Part shown: piece after piece, positions 36,574-46,215 of the stretch | How positions within the stretch are numbered: position 1 is the stretch's first letter | How the letters are laid out: each line of letters begins with the position of its first letter | NCBI RefSeq assembly: GCF_016616885.1 | Contig: NZ_CP067102.1 | Span: 1,702,501-1,766,500 of the forward strand | Length of the DNA: 64,000 nucleotides | Direction: 5' to 3' | From: Bradyrhizobium diazoefficiens | GTDB lineage: Bacteria; Pseudomonadota; Alphaproteobacteria; Rhizobiales; Xanthobacteraceae | Position numbers and translations under genes: made by a program | Notes under the pieces: model-generated | Seen by the model: only the letters and a program-made list of their open reading frames with translations | What the model was told of the DNA's origin: nothing | Databases searched by the model: none

Positions 36574-37164
36574 AGAAAGCCCCACTTTCGAAGGACGTTG
36601 ACCCTCGATCGAACCGACCACTCCCATTAGACTTTCTTCAGGCGACGAATAAAGACGCGTGCGCATTTCGCGGTCCCGATCGCTGAAGTCGTTCTGACGG
36701 TTCGGCAGGTTTCCGGCTCTGAACCGAATGAAAAGCTCTCGCTTCTTCAGCGATGGTACCTGGCAAGACGATGAGATGGGACCCAAGCCTAGGCCAACGT
36801 CGCACAGGCCGAAGACAAGCGGCCGATGCAGCCGGCCGGGGCCTCCGCCGCTGATCTGGCCCGGCGCTTCTTGTCGTGGAGCGTTATCGCGCGTACCCAG
36901 TTCGTAGATTTGCCGCCGGACCTGCTCTGCGTCGAAATAGCCGGACGCTAGCGTGTCACGGAAGCCGCGCCGAAGCGCTAATGGCCCTCACCCTCGCGCA
37001 AGCTTTTCCGGATCTAACGCCAGGCACGATCGACGAGGCTTCGCAGTGCAGAATTCTGGACGAGCGCCACCATTTTTTGCAGGATTCGCGCGCTCGCTCT
37101 CCTGCATACTTTTTGCCATGGCTGCTGGGCTGAACCCGTTTGCCCGTCAAGCTGGGGACTGAAG
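36574..37164. other. Region without a recognisable gene (inversion left junction)
   Basis: About 590 bases from the etfB break to the TauD-like remnant. Small frames are present, none recognised. Confidence 0.45.
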
Positions 37165-37770
37165 ATGCTTGAGCAAGCCGGAATCAAAAGCGAAACACGG
37201 ACGCCGCATGGGCCCCTCATCGACCCTGCCAACTGGCGTGGCCCGGACATCACGCGCCGTAACAATTGGGTTTACCGGCTTGAAGATGCCGATGTAACTG
37301 CACTCGAGGCTGCGTTGCTGCACGTCGAGCGGGCAGGCGCGTCCCTCGTCTCACTGACGAGGGACGCGTTCCCTCTGGGTCATTTCGCCGACAAGCTGAA
37401 GGCGATCAAGCGCCAGCTGAACGAAGGCCGCGGTTTCGTCATTATTCGGGGATTACCGGTCGGCAGGTACACTCGCCGCCAGGCGGAGATGATCCATTGG
37501 GGAATTGGCCTGCATCTAGGTGAGCCCGTGGTGACGAACAGCAATTGCCCGATCCTTACGTATTACGCGCATGTTGTGGGCGAAGATCGGCAAGCGTCAA
37601 ATGGCGCGTCTATCAATGTAACGGCGCAGATAGGCCAGCCAGAAACGGGATCGCAGAATCCGCAACTCTACAAAGAATCACTTTTTATCCGAATAGAGCG
37701 GACTGCTAGAAGATGGTCGTGTGGAGGTTGCTCTTTGTGCACCGCCACGCTATCGCGGCCACCTCTTTAA
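37165..37770 (+). pseudogene. TauD/TfdA-type dioxygenase, 3'-truncated
   Basis: The first 165 residues match the N-terminal part of TauD/TfdA-like Fe(II)/2-oxoglutarate dioxygenases (IDPANWRGPDITRRNNWVYR, then EGRGFVIIRGLPVGRYTRRQ and WGIGLHLGEPVVTNSN). Instead of the iron-binding HxD...H core the frame runs into unrelated sequence and stops after 201 residues, so it lacks the catalytic triad. Members of this family hydroxylate or demethylate amino-acid and betaine-like compounds (for example gamma-butyrobetaine). Confidence 0.65.
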
Positions 37771-37787
37771 CCAAAGGACACATTCCC

Positions 37788-38972
37788 ATGAAAAAGGAAC
37801 TGCTTTTCGAACGCGCGGAGTTTGTGGAGCGCCTCGCTAAGGTCAAGATGGAGATGGCGAAGCGAGCTCTCGACATCCTCCTGCTATCCGAGCCTGCCAA
37901 TCAGAACTACCTGACCGGCTACGACGCGTATTCCTTCTACGCACCGCAAATGGTGATGGTGTCGCTAAAGCAGGATGAGCCGGTCTGGATGGGGCGGTTC
38001 ATGGACGCCGTGTCGGCGAGGATGACCACCTATCTGTCCGACGACAACATCAGGCCATACCCAGACGTGTATGTCGGTTCGGCCACTTTGTCCGCGTACG
38101 ACTTCATGGCTCAGGTCGTGAGGGAGTATGGCGGCGAGAAGGCGAAAATCGGCGTGGAGATGGGCGGGTTCTACTATTCCGCTCGCGCCCACGCAGACAT
38201 TGTCAAGGCCCTGCCGCAGGCACAGGTCGTCGACGCGGACCTGCTGGTGAACTGGATCCGGCTTGTAATGAGCCCGGCCGAGATCGCGGTGATGCGGGAA
38301 GCCGGGCGCATCGCCGATGCGACGATCCAGCGCGCAATCGACATGATCGAGCCGGGTGTGCGCGAGTGCGACATCGCCGCAGCAATATACCACCAGCAGG
38401 TCTCGGGCACGCCCGATCTCGGCGGCACCTATGCGAGCGCGCCCCCGAATCTTTGCGTCGGTCCGCGCGCCGTCGCGCCCCATGCCGCCTGGACCGAGGA
38501 ACCGCTGCCTGAATCGACGACCGTTAACATCGAGATGTTCGGGGTGCGGCATCGCTATCAGATCAACCTCGCCCGCACAGTGTCGGTCGGCAAGCCCGCT
38601 CCCGCCTACCAGAAGCTTTCGGAGATCGTTGTCGAGGGCTTGAACGCGGGCCTGGAAAGTGTTCGTCCGGGTCGCATCTGTGAAGAAGTGCAGGCCGCGT
38701 TCGCACAGGCGCTCGCCAGGCATGGCTACGAAAAGGAGGCGAGAGTGGGCTATCCGCTCGGCATCGGATTCCCTCCATCGATGCAGATGCGCACGGCCAG
38801 TCTGCGCAAGGGAGACAAGACGGTGCTGCAGGCCGGCATGTGCTTCCATCTGATGTCCGGTCTCTGGCTCGATGATGTGGGCATCACGATTACGCAACCT
38901 TTTGCAGTCACCGAGAACGGGCACGAGCCACTAACGCTGATCTCGCGCAAGCTGTACGTCAAGTTGGGCTGA
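37788..38972 (+). CDS. M24-family creatinase/ectoine-hydrolase-like enzyme (second paralogue)
   Basis: A 394-residue protein similar to DoeA/EutD ectoine hydrolases: LSEPANQNYLTGYDAYSFYA, DDNIRPYPDVYVG, KIGVEMGGFYYSARAHADIV, and the C-terminal MCFHLMSGLWLDDVGITITQ. The metal-binding Asp, His and Glu residues of aminopeptidases are replaced (NIEMFGVRHRYQINLARTVS; FHLM), pointing to a metal-independent hydrolase that opens a C-N bond in a small ring or amide. ATG 37788 follows AAAGGA; upstream codons belong to the spacer. It is more like DoeA than its relative at 15831, which argues for two related but different substrates. Confidence 0.85.
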   Translation: MKKELLFERAEFVERLAKVKMEMAKRALDILLLSEPANQNYLTGYDAYSFYAPQMVMVSLKQDEPVWMGRFMDAVSARMTTYLSDDNIRPYPDVYVGSATLSAYDFMAQVVREYGGEKAKIGVEMGGFYYSARAHADIVKALPQAQVVDADLLVNWIRLVMSPAEIAVMREAGRIADATIQRAIDMIEPGVRECDIAAAIYHQQVSGTPDLGGTYASAPPNLCVGPRAVAPHAAWTEEPLPESTTVNIEMFGVRHRYQINLARTVSVGKPAPAYQKLSEIVVEGLNAGLESVRPGRICEEVQAAFAQALARHGYEKEARVGYPLGIGFPPSMQMRTASLRKGDKTVLQAGMCFHLMSGLWLDDVGITITQPFAVTENGHEPLTLISRKLYVKLG

Positions 38973-39068
38973 TCGAGAGGTTGATCTAGCAGCCCGTTGA
39001 AAAGTGCGCTCGCCGACGACCGGTGACGGTGATTCATTGGCTCCGACAAGATTCGGAGATGGTGGGTG

Positions 39069-39676
39069 CGCGGCGGGGACAATCGAACGAGCGAGCTGTT
39101 CAGCTACGTTGACCTGGAGGCGAGGGTGCGGCGCGATCATCCGCTGCGAGCGATCCGGACGATCGTGAACGAGGTGCTGTTGTCGCTGGAGCGCGAGTTT
39201 GCCACGCTCTACTCGTCGATTGGGCGCCCGTCGATCCTGCCGGAGAAGCTGCTGCGGCCGATACTGATGCAGGCGTTCTATTCGATCCGCTCGGAGCGGC
39301 TTCCGATGGAGCGGCTGGAATACGACCTGCTGTTCCGCGGGCGCAATGCGGAAGCGAACTTCCATGGCCAGAAACGCTCGAACGACACCCATACTTCGAC
39401 CACCGATCCGGACGCCAGACTCTACCGCAAGGGGAAGGCAAGAAGACGAAGCTCTGCTTCATTGGGCACGCGCCGATGGGAAACCGCCACGGACTGCTGA
39501 TCGACGCCTGCCTGACGCAGGCCGACGGGCATGACGAACGGGTGGCCGCGCTGCAGATGATCGAGCCTCGCGCTGACGGGTCGACAGCGATCATGCTTGG
39601 CGCGGACAAAGCCTACGATGCGGAAGACTTCGTCAACGACCTGCGCTCGATGAACGTGACGCCGCATGTTGCATAG
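39069..39676 (+). pseudogene. IS5-family transposase, internally deleted and frameshifted
   Basis: Starts RGGDNRTSELFSYVDLEARV and continues to SERLPMERLEYDLLFRG, jumps across a deletion of about 75 codons to EANFHGQKRSNDTHTSTTDP, shifts frame near 39440 and ends GADKAYDAEDFVNDLRSMNV with a stop at 39676. The first and last parts of the DDE domain are gone. Confidence 0.8.
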
Positions 39677-39683
39677 AACACCG

Positions 39684-39893
39684 ACGGTGAAGTTGCCTCC
39701 GGTGCGGCTGAAGGGCTTCCTCGACTTCCGCCATGGCGCGCGAACAGTTCGCCCTGCGCAGAGTTCTCATGGGAAGACACGAGAACGATCCGTCCTGCGG
39801 TCGCGGATGGGCTATGATCGGCACTGCAGGTAGGCTCGTCGGCCACTTCTAGATCCACAGCGGCGACGACTCAGGCTTCGTATGCGCACGCTC
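39684..39893 (+). pseudogene. Remnant of the conserved hypothetical gene seen at 29919
   Basis: Its DNA matches 30056-30264 with many substitutions and small gaps (GLKGFLDF-like start, GWAMIGTAG, SGFVCARS-like end). No frame is open across it. Confidence 0.5.
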
Positions 39894-40032
39894 CTGAGTT
39901 CTTCAACAGCCCGATTGGGCCATTCGCAGATCAGCGCGCCATCGGAACCCGCCGCGTCATATCAATTCGTAGATTTCCGGGGCGCCATGAGGCCGGGACC
40001 CTAGTTGAGCTTGCTTGTCGGTGACCTCAAAA

Positions 40033-40100
40033 GTAAGCGTAGCTCTGAGGCCCATTTGATTGGCGCTTGACGTCTATTTTGAGCGCGTGGTGCGCCGGCG
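40033..40100 (-). repeat. 68-bp repeat (partner of 1649-1716)
   Basis: Covers the last 27 bases of the pRiA4b ORF-3-like gene and 41 bases downstream; identical in sequence to 1649-1716 as far as I can see. Confidence 0.8.
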
Positions 40101-40676
40101 CGGCTTCCATATGTCGGACAACGCATTGACAGCGGCCTCGATCGCCTTCCGGTCGACAACGTTGGGATCAAACTGCTCCGGACCCCAGAGGCGCATTTGT
40201 TCGTGCTCCGGATGGGTGGGGTCGCTGATGGCGTCGAGGTATTCGGCATAGCCTGGCGCACCGCCGACATCTTCCGGAAGACAACGGCCGGCGGCCTCGA
40301 GCAAGAACGGAAGTCCCTCCGTTGTCGTGTTGTCGAACCACTTTTCAAGCTTGATCACGTGATCCCAGCTGTCGCCGAAGTCGTAGAGATAATGGATCGT
40401 CTTCGCGCCGGTCTCCTGAACGATATTAGAGAGCCGCGTCTTGCGGGCATCGATGGGCTGAGGGTCAAAATCTCCATGGGGATCAGGGATACCCCAACGT
40501 CCTTCGCCGGCCAGGAACTCGAAGAGATGGCTGTTCGTCCAGCCAAACGCCGCCTGAAGCGTCAGATGCAGCCGATCAAGGCGCAGCGTGAGCGGCACGA
40601 CAAGGCATCGCATTACCTCCGGTTTCACGTCCTTGAGGGTCACCTTGATCCGGACCGCGGTCGTGTTCAGGCTCAT
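40074..40676 (-). CDS. Plasmid pRiA4b ORF-3-like protein
   Basis: A 200-residue protein of the pRiA4b ORF-3 family: IKVTLKDVKPEVMRCLVVPL at the start, then RLHLTLQAAFGWTNSHLFEF, YLYDFGDSWDHVIKLEKW and GRCLPEDVGGAPGYAEYLDA. The family is common on rhizobial plasmids and islands beside IS66 transposases; the biochemical function is unknown. The frame looks intact. ATG 40676 begins the conserved region; upstream codons overlap the IS66 remnant. It is probably passenger cargo of the neighbouring IS66 element. Confidence 0.8.
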   Translation of the reverse strand: MSLNTTAVRIKVTLKDVKPEVMRCLVVPLTLRLDRLHLTLQAAFGWTNSHLFEFLAGEGRWGIPDPHGDFDPQPIDARKTRLSNIVQETGAKTIHYLYDFGDSWDHVIKLEKWFDNTTTEGLPFLLEAAGRCLPEDVGGAPGYAEYLDAISDPTHPEHEQMRLWGPEQFDPNVVDRKAIEAAVNALSDIWKPRRRTTRSK

Positions 40677-40680
40677 GCCG

Positions 40681-40870
40681 CCAGCCTCGGATCGTGTGCA
40701 TGCATCGTGTAGATCGACGCCCAAGGGAGCAGTTCGTCCAGTCGCGCCGCAGGCCAACCATTGACGAGCTTCGCGAGAACATCAGCGAGCCAGTGCTCGG
40801 CACTGACGCCATTGAGCTTACAGGTCTCGATCAACGAAGCCAGAACTGCCCAATTCTCGACGACGCCCTA
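40681..40870 (-). pseudogene. IS66-family transposase C-terminal end
   Basis: It reads ENWAVLASLIETCKLNGVSA, EHWLADVLAKLVNGWPAARL and DELLPWA, then a stop near 40681. This is the conserved C-terminus of IS66 TnpC. The rest is missing; upstream DNA from 40871 is unrelated. Confidence 0.7.
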
Positions 40871-41001
40871 GCTGTGTTTTGATGCAGGCAACGGGACACG
40901 GCGATGTCGGATCTAGAGACCGAATATGACGTGGCGCTCGCTACGGCGCAGGGAGTTTTTGCCGCATTTCGTGCGGAAGATCCGGTGCATTGTGATTGCC
41001 A

Positions 41002-41964
41002 TCATTGATAGCCGGCGCCTTGTCGCCCAAGCTTGCCAAGCTCCACGGTCAGCTCAGGAACCGCCTGGTAGAGATCGGCGACCAGGCCGTAGTCGGCGAC
41101 CTGGAAGATCGGCGCGTCCTCGTCCTTGTTGATCGCAACGATCACCTTGGAGTCCTTCATGCCGGCCAAATGCTGGATCGCACCGGAAATGCCGATCGCG
41201 ACATAGAGCTCGGGCGCCACCACCTTGCCGGTCTGGCCGACCTGCCAGTCGTTCGGCGCATAGCCGGCGTCGACCGCGGCGCGTGAGGCACCGACACCAG
41301 CGCCAAGCTTGTCGGCGAGCGGCTCGATGTATTTGGCGAAGTTCTCGCGGCTCTGCATGGCGCGGCCGCCGGAGACGATGATCTTCGCCGAGGTCAGCTC
41401 GGGGCGGTCGCTCTTGGCGACTTCCTCGCCGACAAAGGACGACAGGCCCGGATCGGCCGCCGCCGCGACGTTCTCGACGGTGGCGCTGCCGCCTTCACCC
41501 GCCGCGGCAAAGGTCGAGGTACGCACCGTGATGACCTTTTTGGCGTCCTTCGACTTCACCGTCTGGATGGCGTTGCCGGCATAGATCGGACGCTCATAGG
41601 TGTCGGGGGCAACCACCTTGGTGATCTCCGAGACCTGCATGACATCGAGCAGAGCGGCGACGCGCGGCATCACGTTCTTGAAGCGCGAGGTCGCCGGCGC
41701 GACGATCGCATCATAGGATGGGGCCAGCGAAACGATCAGCGCCGCCAGCGGCTCGGCGAGATCGTGCGCATAGAGCGCGCCGTCGGCGAGCAGCACCTTC
41801 TTGACACCGGCGAGCTTGGCGGCGGCATCGGCCGCGGCCTTGGCATTCTCCCCAGCCACCAGCACATCGACATCGGCGCCGAGTGCGGCAGCCGCGGTCA
41901 GGGCCTTGTTGGTCGAATCCTTCAGCGACGCATTGTCGTGTTCGGCAATCAGCAACGTCGTCAT
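41002..41964 (-). CDS. etfA: Electron transfer flavoprotein alpha subunit
   Basis: A 320-residue ETF alpha chain that holds FAD and passes electrons from acyl-CoA dehydrogenases to the quinone pool. Landmarks: [40 protein letters not shown], the C-terminal FAD domain [43 protein letters not shown] and [20 protein letters not shown]. It overlaps the end of etfB (stop and start share TGATG). The last residues GRQGAGYQ look foreign, so the 3' end seems to have been cut at about 41025 and closed by a chance stop. The fold is probably complete. It faces away from etfB's 5' half at 35959 because of an inversion. Confidence 0.9.
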   Translation of the reverse strand: MTTLLIAEHDNASLKDSTNKALTAAAALGADVDVLVAGENAKAAADAAAKLAGVKKVLLADGALYAHDLAEPLAALIVSLAPSYDAIVAPATSRFKNVMPRVAALLDVMQVSEITKVVAPDTYERPIYAGNAIQTVKSKDAKKVITVRTSTFAAAGEGGSATVENVAAAADPGLSSFVGEEVAKSDRPELTSAKIIVSGGRAMQSRENFAKYIEPLADKLGAGVGASRAAVDAGYAPNDWQVGQTGKVVAPELYVAIGISGAIQHLAGMKDSKVIVAINKDEDAPIFQVADYGLVADLYQAVPELTVELGKLGRQGAGYQ

Positions 41965-42103
41965 CAGAGCACCCCGGCTTCGTTCTTGAGCTTCGACACC
42001 AGCCCGGCGACGTCCTTGACCTTGACGCCGGCCTTGCGGCCCGCCGGCTCAGCCGTCTTCAGAAGTTCGAGGTGCGCGGTGACGTTGACGCCGTAGTCGG
42101 CGG
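41964..42103 (-). pseudogene. etfB: Electron transfer flavoprotein beta subunit, detached 3' end
   Basis: It encodes [40 protein letters not shown] and EAGVL then TGA, the normal C-terminus of ETF beta. Immediately upstream (42104) the sequence switches to IS5-family transposase. It complements the 5' fragment at 35959-36573 exactly: VA | ADYGV. Confidence 0.9.
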
Positions 42104-42649
42104 CGCGCTTGAACTGCTTGGCATGGGCATAACGCTGATGCTGGATCAGGGCGAACTTGCCCAGGCGCGCATAGGACTGGCGCAAAGACACCCCGTCAGC
42201 TTCGCTAACCGCACCAATTTCTCGCGCGCCCGGTTCAGAAGCCTTGCATCGGTGGGGAACGTCACGTTCTTGGGCTGAACGGTGGTGTCAACAATCACCT
42301 GGGATAGGTCGGACGGCTTGATCGCCCTGGTCATGGCGGCCACCGACAGGCTCTCCTGGATCAGCGCCTGCAACCGCTCTTCGCCCATGCGGTTGCGCCA
42401 GCGCGTCAGCGACGAGCGATCGAACACCAGCCGGTGCTGGAAGAACTCCTCGCCGCAGAAGAACTGGTAATAGGGGTTCTCGACCCAGCGCTCGCAAAGC
42501 ACCTCGTCGGACAGGTCACAAGTGTGCTTGAGAATGGCCAGCCCCGCCATCAAGCGCGTCGGCAGCGGCGGACGGCCGGGGTCATCGGTGTAGACCGCTC
42601 CGAACTTCGCCTCCAGAAATCCCCAATCGATCGTCCGCGCCAGCTTCAC
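42104..42649 (-). pseudogene. IS5-family transposase, N-terminal part
   Basis: It starts MKLARTIDWGFLEAKFGAVY, with LPTRLMAGLAILKHTCDLSD, FDRSSLTRWRNRMGEERLQA and [20 protein letters not shown] (the first catalytic Asp). After a one-base shift near 42190 it reads [20 protein letters not shown] and is cut at the etfB junction. The second and third catalytic residues are missing. It belongs to a different IS5 lineage from the copy at 39069. Confidence 0.8.
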
Positions 42650-43118
42650 CAGCGCGTGTTCCGTGTCGATGATCTGGTCAAACCGTGAACGAAACAGATC
42701 CTAATCGCCGCTCTCCCGACGCTCCCGTAGCCGCATCGAATCCTCCGCTCGTCACCGCCAGCAGCAGGGAATCACAGCGCGAGATTCGAGGGAATCTGGA
42801 GGTTTCTGTGAGGTCGCAAGACGATGACCGTGCGGCAGTTGTGGTCGGCGACCTCATAGAAACCGGATTGAGCTGAACCGCGGGCCACGGTTGGCGGCAG
42901 TTATGGGGATTGATCGCGTGCCGCAGGGCTTTCAAGGCGTGGCGTTGGCTGACCAGGATGCTGGTTACGGCCGCAGCGGCCGCCCCCACGATCAACGGCG
43001 CATGTCCCGGCTTTGCCATCAGCCCAAAAATCGACGGCCGGTAGAGGTATAAGCATGGCTCGGCAATCGCGGCGGCGGACCAACCGCAGCATGTTTGGGC
43101 CGCTCGAGCGCGGTGTCG
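42650..43118. other. Region without a recognisable gene
   Basis: About 470 bases between the IS5 and IS91 transposases. It presumably includes the outer end of the IS5 element and the terminus of IS91; no inverted repeat was convincing. Confidence 0.45.
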
Positions 43119-44308
43119 TCATGAGCTGTCGAACCTTCGGTGATGCCGGCGCGGGCCCGGCAGGATCTCGACGATACTCATCGCGCCGCCGCAACAGGGG
43201 CAGGAGGGCGTCTTTGGTTCTGCCGTATTGACATGTGGCGGCTCATCCTCGGCGGTGGGCGCTGGCGTCGCCCCTGGCCTTGCGTCGAGAATTTTGAGGA
43301 TCAGCGCCACCTTGACGCGGCGGTGGCCGTTGGCGAGAAAGCCATAATGCCGGATGCGTTGGAACCCGTCGGGCAAGACGTGCAGGAGGAAACGGCGGAT
43401 GAACTCGGCGGCGTCGAGCGTCATGCACTTGGGTGCGGCGCCGTGCACGTAATCTTTCCAGGTGAAGGTGACGCGGGTCCCGTAGCAAGCGACGAGACGG
43501 CGGTTGGAAATAGCGACACGGTGCGTGTAGCGGCTCAGGTAGGCGAGCACCTGCTCGGGACCGGCGAACGGGCGTTTGGCGTACACGACCCATTCGATCC
43601 GGCGCAGAGGAGCGAGTAGCTTGGCGAGCACATTGGCGTCGGAGAGCCCGGCCAGATCACCCGAGAAACGCAGCTTGCCCGATTTATGCGCGACCATGAG
43701 CTTCGTCAGGAACAAACGGCGGAACAGGCGCGACAGCACGCGTTCGGGCAGGAAGTAGCCTGGCCTGCAAGAGATCCAACGCGCCGCGCCGGACGAAAGG
43801 CACCGCCCGGCACGATGCAGTGGAGGCGCGGATGGTGCGTGAGCGTCTGACCCCAGGTGTGCAAGACCATCGTCACACCGATCTCGGCGCCGAGGTGCTT
43901 CTTGTCGGCGGCGATCGTGCGCAACGTCTCGGCCGCCGCCTCGAACAGGATGGCGTAGACGACCGCCTTGTTCTGATAGGCGATCGGCCGAAGCGGCGCT
44001 GGCAGCGTGAACACGATGTGGAAATACTCAACCGGCAGCAGATCGGCCTGCCGTGCTTCGAGCCATTTATGCGCGGCGCCGGCCTGGCACTTCGGGCAGT
44101 GCCGATTGCGGCAGCTGTTGTAGGCGATCTGGCTGTGACCGCAGTCGCCACAGCGCTCGACGTGCCCGCCAAGCGCCGCCGTCCGGCACGCGCGAACCGC
44201 TCCCATGACCTTGAGCTGGCCCCGGCTCAGATGCCCGGCATTGATCTCGCGATAGGCGTCGCCGTGGCGGCGGAGAATATCCGCCACCTCTAACGCAGGC
44301 CGTGACAT
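43119..44308 (-). pseudogene. IS91-family transposase, frameshifted
   Basis: A rolling-circle (HUH) transposase. The N-terminal zinc-binding region is HVERCGDCGHSQIAYNSCRN followed by RHCPKCQ, and the HUH region is HTWGQTLTHHPRLHCIVPGG. A one-base shift near 43775 moves the reading to a second frame, with FRRLFLTKLMVAHKSGKLRF, the catalytic-Tyr region AYLSRYTHRVAISNRRLV and a C-terminal SCPCCGGAM zinc motif. A single repair would restore it, so the decay is recent. It lies just downstream of the tyrosine recombinase that accompanies this IS91 subtype. Confidence 0.88.
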
Positions 44309-44318
44309 GAGATGCGTC

Positions 44319-45212
44319 TTACGACGGCGGCACGACCATCAAGCTTAGGCGATCGAGCGGGCTCTCGGTCGCCGCAATCGTGGTCGTCGCCACGCGCGTA
44401 TAGCGCGCCGTCGTCGACAGGTTATTGTGGCCAAGCAATGCCTGGATGATGCGAATATCGGTACCCTGTTCCAAAAGATGCGTCGCAAAGCTGTGCCGCA
44501 GCGTATGAACGCTGACCTTCTTGTCGATGCCAGCGGCCGCGTACGCCGATCGGCAGGCGGCGTGCAGAACCGTGACGTTGATGGCCGTGTCCGGATCGCG
44601 ACCGGGGAATAGAAACCGTTGCGGCCGTGTGAGCTTCCAATAGGCGCGCAGGATGCCGAGCAGCTGCGCCGACAGCATGACATAGCGGTCCTTGCCGCCC
44701 TTGCCGTGCTCGATGCGAATGACCATGCGGCCGCTGTCGATGTTGCGCACCTCGACGCCGGTGACTTCTGAGACGCGCATCCCCGTCGCATAGGCCGTTG
44801 TCAGCGCGATACGGCACTTCAGGCTCGAGACGGCTTCGAGAAAGCGTACGACCTCGTCCTGGCTCAGGACTTCAGGCAAAGTGCGCGGCTTGCGGGCATA
44901 GGGAATGCGCTCAGGCACCTCGTCCTGGCCAAGCGTCACGCCATAGAGAAACCGCAGCGCGCACACGATCTGATTCAGCGTCGCCCAGGCAATGCCCTTG
45001 CCCGCAAGATGCACTTGATAAGCGCGGACATCTTCGAGGCCGAGTTGGTCCGGCGACCTGCCGAAATACCGGCTGTAAGCTTCGACTGCGTGGAGGTAGG
45101 ATCGTTGCGTGGTTGGCGATAGATTGCGGATCGTCATGTCATCGATCATGCGCCGCCGCAGCGGGCTGATCGGCTTGACAACGGTCGACCGGTTCGTGGT
45201 ACGCACATTCAT
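44319..45212 (-). CDS. Tyrosine recombinase associated with IS91
   Basis: A 297-residue XerC/D-like integrase. The SAM-like N-terminal domain is RRMIDDMTIRNLSPTTQRSY; the catalytic residues are the Arg in ATGMRVSEV, the Lys in HGKGGKDRYV, HTLRHSF (HxxR), the His in LGHNNLS and the Tyr in ARYTRV. All are present, so the enzyme may be active. The gene is 10 bases upstream of the IS91 transposase and reads with it, as in composite IS91 elements carrying their own integrase. The N-terminus of a homologue starts at 63727. Confidence 0.92.
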   Translation of the reverse strand: MNVRTTNRSTVVKPISPLRRRMIDDMTIRNLSPTTQRSYLHAVEAYSRYFGRSPDQLGLEDVRAYQVHLAGKGIAWATLNQIVCALRFLYGVTLGQDEVPERIPYARKPRTLPEVLSQDEVVRFLEAVSSLKCRIALTTAYATGMRVSEVTGVEVRNIDSGRMVIRIEHGKGGKDRYVMLSAQLLGILRAYWKLTRPQRFLFPGRDPDTAINVTVLHAACRSAYAAAGIDKKVSVHTLRHSFATHLLEQGTDIRIIQALLGHNNLSTTARYTRVATTTIAATESPLDRLSLMVVPPS

Positions 45213-45399
45213 GGGAAGCTCCTCGTCTCAGGGTTCGTGTCTTCGACAACACGATCCTACGAGACAGGACGCTTCCCGCACGGCTGGGCATTTGGCAAGA
45301 AAACCGCCTCCCAAGCACCGGTTGCTGGCAAATCCAATCCCGCAAATTCCGGCATTTTCCTTTTGCCGCTCAATTGCTTCAGGATTTTTCACCGACGAC
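45213..45399. other. Spacer, probable IS91 terminus
   Basis: It includes CGTGTCTTCGACAACACG near 45235-45252, a hairpin with a 5-bp CGTGT/ACACG stem, which could belong to the IS91 end. Nothing else was recognised. Confidence 0.35.
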
Positions 45400-45690
45400 G
45401 ATCTCCTGTCGACATCGAGCGTGATATCAATGGACTGGCTGCTGAGCAGCGCCTATCCGTCAGGAGCGAAGGAGCGCGCCGGTCGTCGCCGAACTTGAAG
45501 AGTGGATGCGTGGCGAACGGGCCAAGCTCTCGCGCCACGAACCCGTCGCCCAGCCGATCGACTACATGCTCAAGCGCTGGGCAGGCTTCACGCGCTTCTT
45601 TGATGAGGGGCGCATCTGCCTCACGAACAATGCCGCCGAACGGGTGCTGCGCGGTCTTGCTTGTTCATTGTACCTCCTCGTCAAGTGTTT
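45400..45690 (+). pseudogene. IS66-family transposase C-terminal remnant
   Basis: It reads DINGLAAEQRLSVR, then in another frame VAELEEWMRGERAKLSRHEP, DYMLKRWAGFTRFFDEGRIC and LTNNAAERVLRG (the NNxAE motif with the catalytic Glu). It ends within the last domain and is frameshifted near 45470. Confidence 0.7.
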
Positions 45691-46200
45691 GGAAATCGTT
45701 GGGAGTTGATTCTCGGAATCGGTGCGACACGGGCGACCTGTTCGCGGGATCGCGGTAGTCACAGCATCGGTCTCGAGATCAGACGATCGAATTTTGATGA
45801 GGCGCGCCAAGGTACCACTTGCAAGCAGAATACGATCCTTAAAGGCGGCGAATCCGATGATGCGACACGCCAAGCTTTGCCGCGGCTTCCGACATGGTCA
45901 ACCATTTGCCGTCCTTCTCCGCCGAACAGTACGCATGAATGCCGTTCACCCTGCGTACCGAGCTGACGCGGTGCGCGGTCCATGTCTTGCCCTGGCCGGC
46001 CGGCATCCCCATCCGATTTAGCGACGCGGCGATATCCTGGTCCGACCATCGGGTCGCCATGGCTCGCATCACGGCAAGCGCTTCCTCAGATGTGCGGCAT
46101 CCGTGCTCGCCTGTCTTCGGCTTACGGACGCGGAGCCGTGAATGCTGACCGCCGCCCCAATGGATTGTTAGAATAACCTCGCGCGTTGCCTCGTCGACAT
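45691..46200 (-). pseudogene. Large serine recombinase, C-terminal remnant
   Basis: The minus strand reads REVILTIHWGGGQHSRLRVR, WSDQDIAASLNRMGMPAGQG, KTWTAHRVSSVRRVNGIHAY and SEAAAKLGVSHHRIRRL, then frame-shifted RTGRPCRTDSENQLP. This is the C-terminal recombinase/HTH segment of large serine recombinases. Its N-terminal half is replaced by IS21 sequence in the same frame, forming a chimeric open frame of 179 residues. Confidence 0.65.
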
Positions 46201-46215
46201 GTTTGTGACTGCCGC

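Larger units (their letters stand above)
38991..39905 (+). mobile_element. IS5-family element, degenerate
   Basis: The left end is near AGCCCGTTGAAAAGTGCG (38991) and the right end near 39905, where the reverse complement starts CGGGCTGTTGAAGAAC, so the termini are roughly inverted. The transposase inside is deleted and frameshifted, and a piece of the conserved hypothetical gene lies between it and the right end. No target duplication was identified. Confidence 0.5.
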
